In this document: piece by piece, positions 15,698-24,640 of the stretch
Layout: each line of letters opens with the position of its first letter
How positions within the stretch are numbered: position 1 is the first letter of the stretch
Origin: JAKLHL01 sp964411885
GTDB lineage: Bacteria; Bdellovibrionota; JAFGOL01
Reading direction: 5' to 3'
Assembly (NCBI GenBank): GCA_964411885.1
Contig: CAYPMK010000006.1
Span: 1 to 50,669 of the forward strand
DNA length: 50,669 nucleotides
The notes under the pieces: generated by a model
Seen by the model: the letters and a program-made list of their open reading frames with translations, nothing else
Database searches by the model: none
What the model was told of the DNA's origin: nothing
Made by a program: the position numbers and the translations under genes

Positions 15698-16699
15698 TTA
15701 ATTACTTATATATTTATAGTATGCAGAACAGGTCCCTTCGCTAGAGACCATACACGGACCAACAGGAGAAGATGGGACACATTGTTTCCCATATAGTACA
15801 CAATCTGTTGGCGTTTTTTTACCAAGGAGCACTTCGCCACAAAGACATGAAGACGGATCTTTAATGTTCATATCTTTTATATTGAATCTTTCTTTTGCAT
15901 CAAATCTAGAATATTTTTCTGATATCTTGAGCCCGGACTTTTTTAAAACACCAATACCCCTCCATTCAGAATCTACGATATCAAAAACTTCTTTAACTAT
16001 ATCTTTTGCTTTTTCATTGCCATTACTTTTAACTATGCCCATATAATTATTTATCACACCAAATTCGTTGTTAGTTATCATTAAAGATATTTTTTCTATT
16101 GAATCCATTATCCCTTTTGGATCAAAGCCGCTAATAACACCTCTACCAGATAGCTCTGTAATAAAATCAAAATAACTACTCCCTGTTATCGCCGCTACAT
16201 GACCCGGTAATATAAAACCATCTATATTATTTTCTTTGTCCTTTAATATTAGTTCCAAAGCTGGAGGGACTATTTTGTTCATACATAAGACAGTAAAATT
16301 ATCTAAACCAAGTTCGTTAGCTCTAATTATAACACTTGCTGTTATGGGTGTTGTCGTCTCAAAGCCAACTCCCAAAAAAACTATATTTTTAGCTTTATTG
16401 TTTTTAGCAAGATCTATCGAATCAAGAGGATCATACAATACTTTAACATTTTTATAATCCATTAACATTCTGTCATTACATGGGATCCTTATCATGTCTC
16501 CAAAAGTTGTTATAATAACGTCGTCCCTATCTGCAAGCATTAAAGCATTATTTATATCACTAGATGAGCTTACACAAACAGGGCAACCCGGACCACTTAT
16601 AATGTTTATATCGTTAGGCAACAAACCTCTTAATCCAAACCTAGCAATACTCATAGTGTGCGTTCCACACACTTCCATAATAGTCATTTTATTCTTCAT
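15698..16699 (-). CDS. hypD: Hydrogenase formation protein HypD
   Basis: This 333-residue iron-sulfur protein is the scaffold that, with HypC, assembles Fe(CN)2CO. It shows the family start E-V-C-G-T-H-T, the redox pair G-C-P-V-C, the G-F-E-T-T-T-P motif and the C-terminal cysteine cluster (C-L-C-G, D-C, K-Q-C, G-P-C-M-V, G-T-C). It overlaps the hypC end by 11 bp. Confidence 0.96.
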   Translation of the reverse strand: MKNKMTIMEVCGTHTMSIARFGLRGLLPNDINIISGPGCPVCVSSSSDINNALMLADRDDVIITTFGDMIRIPCNDRMLMDYKNVKVLYDPLDSIDLAKNNKAKNIVFLGVGFETTTPITASVIIRANELGLDNFTVLCMNKIVPPALELILKDKENNIDGFILPGHVAAITGSSYFDFITELSGRGVISGFDPKGIMDSIEKISLMITNNEFGVINNYMGIVKSNGNEKAKDIVKEVFDIVDSEWRGIGVLKKSGLKISEKYSRFDAKERFNIKDMNIKDPSSCLCGEVLLGKKTPTDCVLYGKQCVPSSPVGPCMVSSEGTCSAYYKYISN

Positions 16700-16910
16700 T
16701 TAATATCTCACCATGAAAAGACAATAACTCTTCTGCTAAGACTGCATCTATTTTTTCTATTATAAAACCAGCATGAATCAAAACATAATCATCCACTTTT
16801 ATGTTATCCATAAGAACAGATGATACTTTTATTTTTGCTTTCCTTGACACAACAAGAACGGTCTTGTCATCTATTAATTCAACCACTTTTGCTGGTATTG
16901 CCAAACACAT
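16689..16910 (-). CDS. hypC: Hydrogenase assembly chaperone HypC
   Basis: The 73-residue protein starts M-C-L-A-I-P-A-K-V, with the essential Cys2 that holds the iron centre between HypD and the hydrogenase large subunit. AAGGAG precedes the ATG. It is placed between hypF and hypD in the usual tight order. Confidence 0.96.
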   Translation of the reverse strand: MCLAIPAKVVELIDDKTVLVVSRKAKIKVSSVLMDNIKVDDYVLIHAGFIIEKIDAVLAEELLSFHGEILNEE

Positions 16911-16920
16911 TATACGCTCC

Positions 16921-19128
16921 TTATATCACAGATTGACCTAATGAAATACCCCCATCGTTAGATGGGAAATCCTGATTAAAATAGACTTTTAGGTCTTTAT
17001 ATTTATTAAGGTCCTCTAATAATAACTTTAACAAAAGTGAATTTTGGAAACATCCACCAGAAAAAACAACATCCTTTGGCTTCTCACTATTAATAAATAA
17101 CAAAATTGAGTCTTTTATCCAAAGATGGAATTTATATGCAAGTTCTTCTTTACATAATCCAGACTTAATATCTCTAACAAGTTCTCGTACGAGAGATCTA
17201 TAGTCTATATTGCCATTGATAATTTCGACTTTGTATTTTGACAAGATCTTCCCCTTAAAATTTTCTGCATATTTTTGTAACAACATAGCCGCTTGTGCCT
17301 CATATAAAGACAGATTAGATATGCCACAAATAGATGCTACCCCATCAAAAAGTCTGCCCAAAGAAGAACATTTATAACAATTTATTTTGCTGCTAATAAG
17401 GTTGTTTATAAGTTGCTTTCTTTTACTATCGATATTAGGAATATTCTCAAGATTAGCTTCGCTACATAAAGAAACAGCTATCCTGTCTATCTCTCTAGAA
17501 CAGACATCTCCTCCCGGAAGTAAAAAATAGTCCAAATGAGCATGTCTTTTATAATTTTTGTAATCTCTTCCTATTTTAAATAATTCAAAACCCCAAACGT
17601 TACCATCATCGCCATAACCTGTTCCATCACAAATAACAGCAAAGACATCTTTACCTAAAAGATCATTTTCAGCCATAACACTAAGTGCATGAGCGTGATG
17701 ATGATATATCATATTACGATTTTTATTATAGTTAGCATAGCCCGGATGAGCGTCTATATTTATAACAGAAGCATCCATCTCCAACAACTTTTTAAATTCA
17801 CCTATTTGTTGTTCCTGATATTGCACATTCCTTGGATCATCCAAATCACCTATATATTGTGAAACATATATTTTTTTGCCTTTTTTTAATGAAAAAGTGT
17901 TTTTTATATCAGCACCTAAAGATATTTTATTTGCATCATCAAGCTCTTTAACTATTAAGCCATTAGGAACATAGCCTCTAGCTCGTCTTATAAGAATATT
18001 AACGCCATCAACGTGTTGTATTATTGAGTCATCACATCTGTTTATGATATCTCTGTTGTTGGACAATATACTATCTATCAATCCTTCGTCTAACAAAGAT
18101 AGAGCCTGTTCATCATTAACAGCGATAGGTTCATCTGCCCTATTAGCAGAAGTCATCACAAGAACATCAATATCTTTCATGAGTATTTTATGAAGAGGTG
18201 TATAAGGAAGCATTACACCAATATAATTATTGTCTGGCGAAATATGATCTAGTTCGTTGTTCTTTTTTCTTAGTATGACTATTGGAGCAATCTGCGAAGT
18301 AAGTATTTTTAACTCTTCTTGTCCAACAAAGCAAAATTTATTTACAACATCAAGATCTTTCATCATAACAGCAAAAGATCTTGTTCCTCTTTTTTTCTTG
18401 TTCCTTAATCTTTCTACAGAAGAAACATTAAATGCATCACACGCTATATTAAAACCGCCGATACTTTTTATGGCTATTAATTTACCATCTTTAATATCAA
18501 AAATTGTTTTATTCATTACATCTACTTCATCTAGTCCATTTTTGTGTATGATAAATATTTTAGGTCCACAAACTGGACAAGCATTTGGTTGTGCATGGAA
18601 TCTTCTATTAGAAGGATCGTTATATTCTTTATTACAAGCATCACACATTTTAAAATCTCTCATGCTCGTATTTGGCCTATCATATGGCCTATCTTTTATA
18701 ATACTAAATCTTGGCCCACAGTTAGTACAGTTCGTGAATGGATAAAGATATCTTCTATCGTTAACGTCGAATATCTCTTTTGAGCATTCTTGGCATATAG
18801 ATATATCTGGACTTATCTCTGTCTCTTTAGCACCAAAATTAGTACTCTTTAATATAACAAAATCGCTTGCGCCAGTTGCTTCTATCCACTCAGTTACATA
18901 TTCTGTTATTTTAGACATTCGGGGCGGTTCTTGGATTATGAGATTAATAACATCTTCAACTTGTCTTTTTGTACCTTCTAACTCTACTGTAACGCCATCT
19001 GGTGTATTAACAACAAAACCACTTACACTATTATTAGTTGCATGCTTATATACTGTTGGCCTAAATCCGACCCCTTGAACTATACCTTTTATTTTTAATC
19101 TAACTCTTTTTAACCCTTTCAATTTCAC
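16921..19128 (-). CDS. hypF: Carbamoyltransferase HypF
   Basis: The 735-residue protein carries its four classical parts: an acylphosphatase domain (V-Q-G-V-G-F-R-P near residue 20), two zinc-finger units (C-Q-E-C ... C-T-N-C, then C-D-A-C ... C-P-V-C), a YrdC-type domain and a C-terminal Kae1-like domain with H-H-H-A-H-A. It transfers the carbamoyl group from carbamoyl phosphate to HypE. The start is GTG at 19128 or TTG at 19122: GGAAGG directly abuts the GTG, so the TTG has better spacing. It overlaps the hypB end by up to 29 bp. Confidence 0.96.
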   Translation of the reverse strand: MKLKGLKRVRLKIKGIVQGVGFRPTVYKHATNNSVSGFVVNTPDGVTVELEGTKRQVEDVINLIIQEPPRMSKITEYVTEWIEATGASDFVILKSTNFGAKETEISPDISICQECSKEIFDVNDRRYLYPFTNCTNCGPRFSIIKDRPYDRPNTSMRDFKMCDACNKEYNDPSNRRFHAQPNACPVCGPKIFIIHKNGLDEVDVMNKTIFDIKDGKLIAIKSIGGFNIACDAFNVSSVERLRNKKKRGTRSFAVMMKDLDVVNKFCFVGQEELKILTSQIAPIVILRKKNNELDHISPDNNYIGVMLPYTPLHKILMKDIDVLVMTSANRADEPIAVNDEQALSLLDEGLIDSILSNNRDIINRCDDSIIQHVDGVNILIRRARGYVPNGLIVKELDDANKISLGADIKNTFSLKKGKKIYVSQYIGDLDDPRNVQYQEQQIGEFKKLLEMDASVINIDAHPGYANYNKNRNMIYHHHAHALSVMAENDLLGKDVFAVICDGTGYGDDGNVWGFELFKIGRDYKNYKRHAHLDYFLLPGGDVCSREIDRIAVSLCSEANLENIPNIDSKRKQLINNLISSKINCYKCSSLGRLFDGVASICGISNLSLYEAQAAMLLQKYAENFKGKILSKYKVEIINGNIDYRSLVRELVRDIKSGLCKEELAYKFHLWIKDSILLFINSEKPKDVVFSGGCFQNSLLLKLLLEDLNKYKDLKVYFNQDFPSNDGGISLGQSVI

Positions 19129-19759
19129 CTTCCAACCATAATAGCCATTCTCTAAGACTATCTGGTTCTAAAGCAGATATTTTCAATATTAGGGCTTTCT
19201 TGTTTATACTTCTTATCTCGTTTTCTACTTGATCTATGTTTATCTTACATGCTTTAGAAAGGTCCACTTTATTTATTATGACTACATCAGCTGTACTAAA
19301 CATGGTTGAATATTTTTTTGGTTTATCTTCTCCCTCTGTTATTGAATATACCAGTATCCTTTTGTGTTCACCAAGATCAAAAGAAGAGGGGCAAACAAGG
19401 TTGCCAACATTTTCTATAAAAAGAGCATCAACATTATCTATATTAAGTTCGTTTATAGCACCCCTTATCATTCTTGCGTCAAGATGACAGCCTCCTTCTG
19501 TGTTTATTTGAACTATTGGTATATTAAATTTTTCTAGTCGCTCTGCATCCCTCGAAGTATAAAGATCGCCCTCTATAACACCAACTTTGTACTTCGCCGC
19601 CAAGCGAGATATTGAATTCTCAAGCAGAGTTGTTTTTCCAGCCCCCGGGGAACTAACAAGATTAGTAACGAACACTTTTTTATTTATAAAAAGTTCCCTG
19701 TTATCTTTTCCAACAGAGTTGTTCTTTATCATAACGTTACGTAAAACTTTTATTTCCAA
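19100..19759 (-). CDS. hypB: Nickel-insertion GTPase HypB
   Basis: The protein (219 residues from the start proposed here) is the GTPase that drives nickel insertion into the large subunit. Seen are the P-loop S-S-P-G-A-G-K-T-T, the metal-binding G-G-C-H-L-D-A, E-N-V-G-N-L-V-C-P and the guanine-binding N-K-V-D. The longest frame begins with GTG at 19771, but GGAGG (19765-19769) lies inside it; TTG at 19757-19759 gives M-E-I-K-V-L-R-N-V-M, the normal N-terminus of short HypBs. There is no N-terminal histidine-rich or C-C-T-T-C-G-C nickel store. Confidence 0.94.
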   Translation of the reverse strand: MEIKVLRNVMIKNNSVGKDNRELFINKKVFVTNLVSSPGAGKTTLLENSISRLAAKYKVGVIEGDLYTSRDAERLEKFNIPIVQINTEGGCHLDARMIRGAINELNIDNVDALFIENVGNLVCPSSFDLGEHKRILVYSITEGEDKPKKYSTMFSTADVVIINKVDLSKACKINIDQVENEIRSINKKALILKISALEPDSLREWLLWLEGEIERVKKS

Positions 19760-19770
19760 AAGAACCTCCA

Positions 19771-20025
19771 CTAATCATCTACATCAATAGAAGAAACATA
19801 AAAACCTTCTTCTTCAACGTATTCATAAATAAGATCTGCTCCCTCTAAAAAAGTCCCTCTAGTAAGCTCACAAAAATAGAATTCAAAAGAATCTCTCATA
19901 ACTGTATGAGGTCTTCCTATAGCAAAGGTTATTTTTTTAACTTTCTTATTCATTAAAGGATACTTTTCTTTAAATACTTCCTCTATAATAGAATAAGAAT
20001 ATTCTGCTATTTTACCCTCATGCAT
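19771..20025 (-). CDS. hypA: HypA-like nickel chaperone lacking the zinc ribbon
   Basis: The 84-residue protein begins M-H-E, whose N-terminal amine and His2 bind nickel in HypA, and carries the family's first-half pattern (S-I-I-E-E-V, K-I-T-F-A-I-G, D-S-F-E-F-Y-F, G-A-D-L). The usual 113 or so residues include a zinc ribbon with two C-x-x-C pairs; here only one cysteine exists in the whole protein, and the sequence runs directly from the strand before the ribbon to the terminal strand (G-F-Y-V-S-S-I-D-V-D). Position between hypB and the protease supports the assignment. It overlaps the protease gene by 8 bp. Confidence 0.85.
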   Translation of the reverse strand: MHEGKIAEYSYSIIEEVFKEKYPLMNKKVKKITFAIGRPHTVMRDSFEFYFCELTRGTFLEGADLIYEYVEEEGFYVSSIDVDD

Positions 20026-20527
20026 TTTTACATACCTTTATTATAGTTTCACAGACAAGATCACATGCTTTTAAAACTTTATCACTTGGTTCTACTCCAA
20101 AAGAGGTGTCAGCAGGCTGTATACCTATTATAATCGTTTTAAAATTAATATCCTGTTTGAGATAATCAATAATAATAGATATAGGCAAAGAGTGTGTTGA
20201 AAAAGAAACACCTCCAACATCAGATTCATTAATTATTCTTACCTCTCCAACCTCAGCTTCTAGTTCCGCACAATCAACTATGATCAAATGTGATGGTGCT
20301 ATTTTTTTTATTTCACCTGTAAAATTTTCTGGAGCAGTTGATGCATAAATAACACTTAATTTATCTTTTAGTTCAGATGGGCGCCTTCTTACAAGCTCAT
20401 CTGCAATAATAAGTCCAGCGACATCATCGCCTCTAAGATCTGAACCTATCCCCACTACACATATTCTTTTATTAGAATCTGCTTGTTTGAATTGATTCAA
20501 AATTTCTTCATATATTTTATTTGTCAT
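20018..20527 (-). CDS. [NiFe] hydrogenase maturation protease (HycI/HyaD family)
   Basis: The 169-residue endopeptidase removes the C-terminal tail of the large subunit after nickel insertion. Nickel-sensing residues are visible in G-I-G-S-D-L-R-G-D-D, V-D-C-A-E and S-T-H-S-L-P. A 48-residue tail follows the last Cys motif of the large subunit in this cluster, so a substrate is present. The ATG at 20527 is preferred over an adjacent upstream TTG; no clear Shine-Dalgarno is seen. Confidence 0.9.
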   Translation of the reverse strand: MTNKIYEEILNQFKQADSNKRICVVGIGSDLRGDDVAGLIIADELVRRRPSELKDKLSVIYASTAPENFTGEIKKIAPSHLIIVDCAELEAEVGEVRIINESDVGGVSFSTHSLPISIIIDYLKQDINFKTIIIGIQPADTSFGVEPSDKVLKACDLVCETIIKVCKNA

Positions 20528-20534
20528 CAAAAAT

Positions 20535-20879
20535 TTATATATTAACTTTTAAATTCTTTCTTTCTATTTGTGCAAGTTCAAATTGTTTAGTCATCTCTAA
20601 TGCCTGTTTATTACAAGAAAGCACACACTGACCACAATATATACATTTATCAAGTCTTACTATAGCCTCAAAGGTCTCGCCTATTTTTTCTATCTGTATA
20701 GCATCTGCAGGGCAATCCTTAACACAAAGTTTACAACCAATACATTTTTCTGAATGGAATTTTAATCTCCCTCTAAAACCATCTGGAAGTTTAATTGGCT
20801 CTGCTGGATATTTTTTTGTAGCCGGTTCCTTAAAAAGAGAACCAAGTACTTCTTTAAGCATCCTTCCCGGTTTTTTCAT
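20535..20879 (-). CDS. Hydrogenase 2[4Fe-4S] ferredoxin subunit (NuoI/EchF-like)
   Basis: The 114-residue polyferredoxin subunit has two complete cluster motifs: Cys46-49-52-56 (C-I-G-C-K-L-C-V-K-D-C-P) and Cys79-82-85-89 (C-I-Y-C-G-Q-C-V-L-S-C-N, with Asn in place of the usual Pro). It wires electrons from soluble ferredoxin to the small subunit. It overlaps the NuoH-like gene by 4 bp. Confidence 0.92.
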   Translation of the reverse strand: MKKPGRMLKEVLGSLFKEPATKKYPAEPIKLPDGFRGRLKFHSEKCIGCKLCVKDCPADAIQIEKIGETFEAIVRLDKCIYCGQCVLSCNKQALEMTKQFELAQIERKNLKVNI

Positions 20880-21814
20880 AATATGACTCCCTTAACTATA
20901 AGTATTATAACTATCTGTATAAAAGCTAGTGGTGCAAAATATTTCCAACATATGCGAACCATCTGGTCTATCCTAAACCTTGCAAATACAGTTCTGCCCA
21001 ACGACAATAAGAAAACTATAAATAATACTTTTAATATATAGAATAAAAATCCATACACAGGCCCCATATCAAGACCAAACGGCAAAAATACAGCAGCTAT
21101 CAAAGAAGCACCAACAACCATTTCTATGTCTATAGCCATTCTAAATAAAGCCAAAAAACGTCCTGTATATTCAGTAAAAGTACCACCAACGATTTCTGTT
21201 TCTGCTTCTGCTATATCGAATGGAACTTTCTCTAGCTTTCCAAGCATTGCAACCAAAGAAATAAAGAAAGCGACGATGTTAACCAGCATCATTGCTGGAT
21301 TAGCAGAATAATACATTGCTATTTCTGACATTGACCATGTATCTGCAAGTAGTGCAGGTGCCAAAACAGACAAGAACAGAAGAACTTCATAAGAAAAAAG
21401 TTGTGTAAGTGTTCTGGTCGCTCCTATGGTCGCATATAAAGAAGTAGAAGACCAACCAGCAAGAAAAAATGTAACTGTTGGTATAGTAAGAATATAAAGA
21501 ACAACTATTATATCGCCTTTGAATGGAAAGAGTGACTCATAACCCCAAATAGGTATGTAAAAGAATGCAGTAACAGCTGCAGTAACAGCTATTATTGGCA
21601 TTAACTTGAATATCTTTTTATCTGCACACTCAGGCACTATTTCTTCTTTTGCAGCAAGTTTTATAAAATCTGCAAGAGGTTGATAAAAAGGTGGTCCTTT
21701 TCTGTTCTGTAACCTTGCATAAACGATCCTGTCAAAATACTCTATTGCCAGTGCCATTAAGCATAGGAATAAAAAACCGGGGAATACCAATATGTAAAAA
21801 AGCTGCATCATCAT
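20876..21814 (-). CDS. Hydrogenase membrane subunit, NuoH/EchB-like
   Basis: This 312-residue protein with about eight helices anchors the hydrophilic arm. Conserved features include the loop R-L-Q-N-R-K-G-P-P and the acidic motifs E-E-I-V-P-E and A-E-A-E-T-E-I-V-G-G, the residues at the complex I quinone site and its group 4 hydrogenase equivalent. Three successive ATGs make the exact start uncertain by two residues. Confidence 0.92.
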   Translation of the reverse strand: MMMQLFYILVFPGFLFLCLMALAIEYFDRIVYARLQNRKGPPFYQPLADFIKLAAKEEIVPECADKKIFKLMPIIAVTAAVTAFFYIPIWGYESLFPFKGDIIVVLYILTIPTVTFFLAGWSSTSLYATIGATRTLTQLFSYEVLLFLSVLAPALLADTWSMSEIAMYYSANPAMMLVNIVAFFISLVAMLGKLEKVPFDIAEAETEIVGGTFTEYTGRFLALFRMAIDIEMVVGASLIAAVFLPFGLDMGPVYGFLFYILKVLFIVFLLSLGRTVFARFRIDQMVRICWKYFAPLAFIQIVIILIVKGVIL

Positions 21815-21816
21815 TT

Positions 21817-23043
21817 CTATCTATTCCCCCTGTCCAAATATTTCTTATTTAATTCAGTAAAATCTATTCCATGTTCTGATCTATAGAAGTCTATTCCTTT
21901 CTTTCTTAATTCACCCCAACTCATTATTTGTGAATTACCAGCGTTGTTAACTATTTTTATACTCCTATCTGTACAAGAAAAACAAGGATCTATCGCTGCT
22001 ATAGTAATAGGGACGTCTGCTAGATTGTTGTTTTCTAACATTTTGGCAACAGATTGAAGATTTGCAAGCGTTGGAGCTCTTAACTTAACTCTTTCAGGTT
22101 TGTCTGTACCATTACCCTTAACGTAGTGGACATCTTCTCCTCTTGGGGCCTCGTATCTTGATGTTGCTTCTCCTGCAGGAACTCTTCTTGGGAATCTTAT
22201 TGATATTTCACCATCTGGCATGTTTTTAACAAGCTGTCTGATTATTTTATAGGTTTCCATCAATTCACCAAGACGAACAAGTGTTCTTCCGTAAACATCA
22301 CAGTGATCATCTACAATAACGTTGAATTCAACTTCATCATACGCAGCATATGGATCGTCTTTTCTTGCATCTCTACCAACACCAGAAGCTCTACCTGTTG
22401 GACCAACTGTGCCTAATTTTATAACATTCTCTTTTGATATGGCTCCAACACCAGAAAGTCTTTTAACTAAAGTAGGCTCTTCCGTAGCCACTTTAATATA
22501 ATATTTAGTTCTCTCTTCAAGTATGTCTACTGCCTTTAATATCTCTTGTTGTTTATCTTTATCAATATCCCTTCTTACTCCCCCCAAGATATTTATAGCG
22601 TAGTTAACTCTGTTACCACCAAGGCTAGTAAGAAGTTCCATCACAACTTCTCTGTCTCTCCAAGAATACATAAGCAAGGTGTCAAAACCAACCTCATGTG
22701 CTGCAACACCAAGCCACAAGAGATGGCTATGTACTCTTTCTAACTCTCCTATTATTGTTCTTATATACTTAGCTCTTTTTGGTATATCAACAGCTGCTAC
22801 TTCTTCTACAGCCTGAATAAAAGCAGTTGAGTGAGAGTGAGAACATATACCACAGACTCTTTCTATTAAATATATGTTCTGTATGTATGTTCTTCCTTCA
22901 GCGGCTTTTTCTATACCTCTATGATTATAACCAAGTCTCATGCCTACATCTTTTATTCTTTCACCATCTAAGGATATAAGAAAACTTTCAGGTTCTTTTA
23001 ATGCAGGGTGCTGAGGACCTATAGGTATTTTAACTGTTCCCAT
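21817..23043 (-). CDS. Group 4 [NiFe] hydrogenase large subunit
   Basis: The 408-residue NuoD-related protein keeps both active-site motifs, R-V-C-G-I-C (Cys64, Cys67) and D-P-C-F-S-C-T-D-R (Cys354, Cys357), so all four [NiFe] ligands are there, unlike NuoD or the hydrogenase-like Ehr complexes. A tail of 48 residues after Arg360 should be removed by the maturation protease. It catalyses proton reduction with ferredoxin electrons or the reverse. GGAGG precedes its ATG. The large-subunit type belongs to energy-converting group 4; I cannot fix the subgroup by eye. Confidence 0.95.
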   Translation of the reverse strand: MGTVKIPIGPQHPALKEPESFLISLDGERIKDVGMRLGYNHRGIEKAAEGRTYIQNIYLIERVCGICSHSHSTAFIQAVEEVAAVDIPKRAKYIRTIIGELERVHSHLLWLGVAAHEVGFDTLLMYSWRDREVVMELLTSLGGNRVNYAINILGGVRRDIDKDKQQEILKAVDILEERTKYYIKVATEEPTLVKRLSGVGAISKENVIKLGTVGPTGRASGVGRDARKDDPYAAYDEVEFNVIVDDHCDVYGRTLVRLGELMETYKIIRQLVKNMPDGEISIRFPRRVPAGEATSRYEAPRGEDVHYVKGNGTDKPERVKLRAPTLANLQSVAKMLENNNLADVPITIAAIDPCFSCTDRSIKIVNNAGNSQIMSWGELRKKGIDFYRSEHGIDFTELNKKYLDRGNR

Positions 23044-23044
23044 T

Positions 23045-23521
23045 TTAGACCTCCTTATCCTTTAACATATCTCTGTTCCAATCTTTCCTTAATGGATACT
23101 GACCAGCAGGCCAATTATCTGGTAATGGATATCTTTCCCCTTCTGGAAGACCCTCAACCTTTACACCAAACATGTCTACTAATTCTCTCTCATAAAGAAC
23201 TCCACCCGGGAAAACATCTGATACTGTTTTTATTACTGGGTTGCTTTTTGCTACAGCTGTTTTAATATCAAAAACAACACCTTTATCGTCTGTAAGATGA
23301 TAAATAAAAGCAAAATTATCCCCTTCATCAAAACCAGTTATCATACAAATCCTTTCAAAAGAGTTTTCCTTAACAACATTATCAAAAAGATCTCTAAAAT
23401 TAGAATAATCTACCTCTGCAAAAATCCTTCTTGGTCTTTTAACAAGAATCTTGTCTTTCATAAAACTGAATTTTGATTCTATTTTGTTCTTTATATCGTT
23501 CTCTCTATGATTTGAGGTCAT
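23045..23521 (-). CDS. Hydrogenase subunit, NuoC-like
   Basis: The 158-residue protein carries the NuoC signature (Y-E-R-E-L-V-D-M-F-G) and a C-terminal L-P-D-N-W-P plus Y-P-L-R-K-D-W. It supports the interface between large and small subunits. It overlaps the small subunit gene by 4 bp. Confidence 0.9.
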   Translation of the reverse strand: MTSNHRENDIKNKIESKFSFMKDKILVKRPRRIFAEVDYSNFRDLFDNVVKENSFERICMITGFDEGDNFAFIYHLTDDKGVVFDIKTAVAKSNPVIKTVSDVFPGGVLYERELVDMFGVKVEGLPEGERYPLPDNWPAGQYPLRKDWNRDMLKDKEV

Positions 23522-23982
23522 GCCTGTTCCCTCCTTTTCCTTTCATCGTTCTCAAATTTTGTAAGCAACTTAACAACACCGTCTATTATGGCTTCCGGTC
23601 TTACGGGGCATCCAGGGATGTAAGCAGATACAGGAATGGCTGTATCTATACCACCCTTAACGCTGTAACAATCATGAAATACACCGCCAGAACAAGCACA
23701 AGTGCCAACAGCAACAACAAATTTTGGTGCTGGCATTTGTTCATATATCCTTATTAGCCTTTTTTCTATCTGTCTTGTTACAGGTCCAGAACACAAAAGA
23801 ACATCGGCGTGCCTTGGTGTCCCCTTAAGCAAAACTCCAAATCTTTCTAGATCGAACAAAGGTGTTAGAGCATCAACTATCTCTATGTCGCAGGCGTTAC
23901 ACGCACCTGTGTTAAAATGGATTACCCAAGGAGATTTAGTTCTCGCCCAAGTTATTACTTTATCAGCTATCTTCAAAACCAA
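23518..23982 (-). CDS. Group 4 [NiFe] hydrogenase small subunit (NuoB-like)
   Basis: The 154-residue subunit binds the [4Fe-4S] cluster next to the [NiFe] site through Cys28, Cys31 (G-A-C-N-A-C-D), Cys95 (G-T-C) and Cys125 (G-C-P-V-R-P). The start appears to be TTG: at 23982 right after GGAGG (23987-23991), or a second TTG at 23976. GGAGG-TAA is at the same time the end of the upstream gene (R-R-stop), giving tight coupling. Confidence 0.93.
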   Translation of the reverse strand: MVLKIADKVITWARTKSPWVIHFNTGACNACDIEIVDALTPLFDLERFGVLLKGTPRHADVLLCSGPVTRQIEKRLIRIYEQMPAPKFVVAVGTCACSGGVFHDCYSVKGGIDTAIPVSAYIPGCPVRPEAIIDGVVKLLTKFENDERKRREQA

Positions 23983-23983
23983 A

Positions 23984-24307
23984 TTACCTCCTAAAAAGAA
24001 TTAAAAGAGCAACGGATGCAGCTAATATATAAAAAGCAGCCATTGCATCAGCAAAAAGATCTACTGGAGCAGTTGCTATTACCATAACAACAACGTGCAT
24101 TATTGTGAAAAAGAAAGCAAAAGAAAAAAATTGTGAATAATCTGGTTGTACTCTGTGATCTAGAACATCTTCGCCACAAGCATAAGCTTTATGTTTTCCG
24201 TCAGAATGAGAACCTTTTGCAGAAAATTTTGACATAAAATAAGACTGCAAAAGGACAACCAATAAAATTATAAAAAAAGCTATCGGTGGAAACAATAAGT
24301 AATTCAT
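23984..24307 (-). CDS. Hydrogenase membrane subunit, NuoA-like
   Basis: A 107-residue protein with three hydrophobic helices and a loop Y-A-C-G-E-D-V, the counterpart of the Y-E-C-G loop of NuoA. Presence of a NuoA-like subunit is a complex I trait and unusual among simpler Ech-type hydrogenases. Confidence 0.82.
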   Translation of the reverse strand: MNYLLFPPIAFFIILLVVLLQSYFMSKFSAKGSHSDGKHKAYACGEDVLDHRVQPDYSQFFSFAFFFTIMHVVVMVIATAPVDLFADAMAAFYILAASVALLILFRR

Positions 24308-24316
24308 ATAAACTCC

Positions 24317-24640
24317 TTATCCTTTTAAATTCCTCATTTTTGCAACGTTAAGAGACCCTGTTTGTTTAAAAATACCAAAAATTATACCAGCAGCGACAGC
24401 TATAATAACCACCTCTACCACTATAACAGTTATAGCTAACGACTGAGTAATTGCACTCTTGCCACTAACGTGTCCAGCGAGAACAATAAGTAGTGTAACC
24501 GCCTTTGTTAATATTTCTACACCAATAAGGGCTCTGATAAAATTCTTCGTAACCATTATGCAATAAAAACCACATATTGATAAAAGGACCGTAAAAACAG
24601 CAAAGATCCAGAACATACTGGAATTATCATTTACCATCAT
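24317..24640 (-). CDS. Hydrogenase membrane subunit, NuoK/MnhC-like
   Basis: The 107-residue protein has three helices with the conserved intramembrane Glu (L-I-G-V-E-I-L-T-K-A-V) and a second acidic position in V-V-E-V-V-I. It corresponds to NuoK/MrpC/HyfE and probably belongs to the ion-translocating path. It overlaps the next upstream gene by 14 bp; a GGAGAAGG lies before the paired ATGs. Confidence 0.88.
   Translation of the reverse strand: MMVNDNSSMFWIFAVFTVLLSICGFYCIMVTKNFIRALIGVEILTKAVTLLIVLAGHVSGKSAITQSLAITVIVVEVVIIAVAAGIIFGIFKQTGSLNVAKMRNLKG

Noticed and set aside
21817..23043. Reading the complex as NADH dehydrogenase or an Ehr-type non-hydrogenase
   Set aside because: Both [NiFe]-binding Cys pairs are present in the large subunit and a maturation protease and Hyp genes are adjacent; NuoE/F/G are absent.
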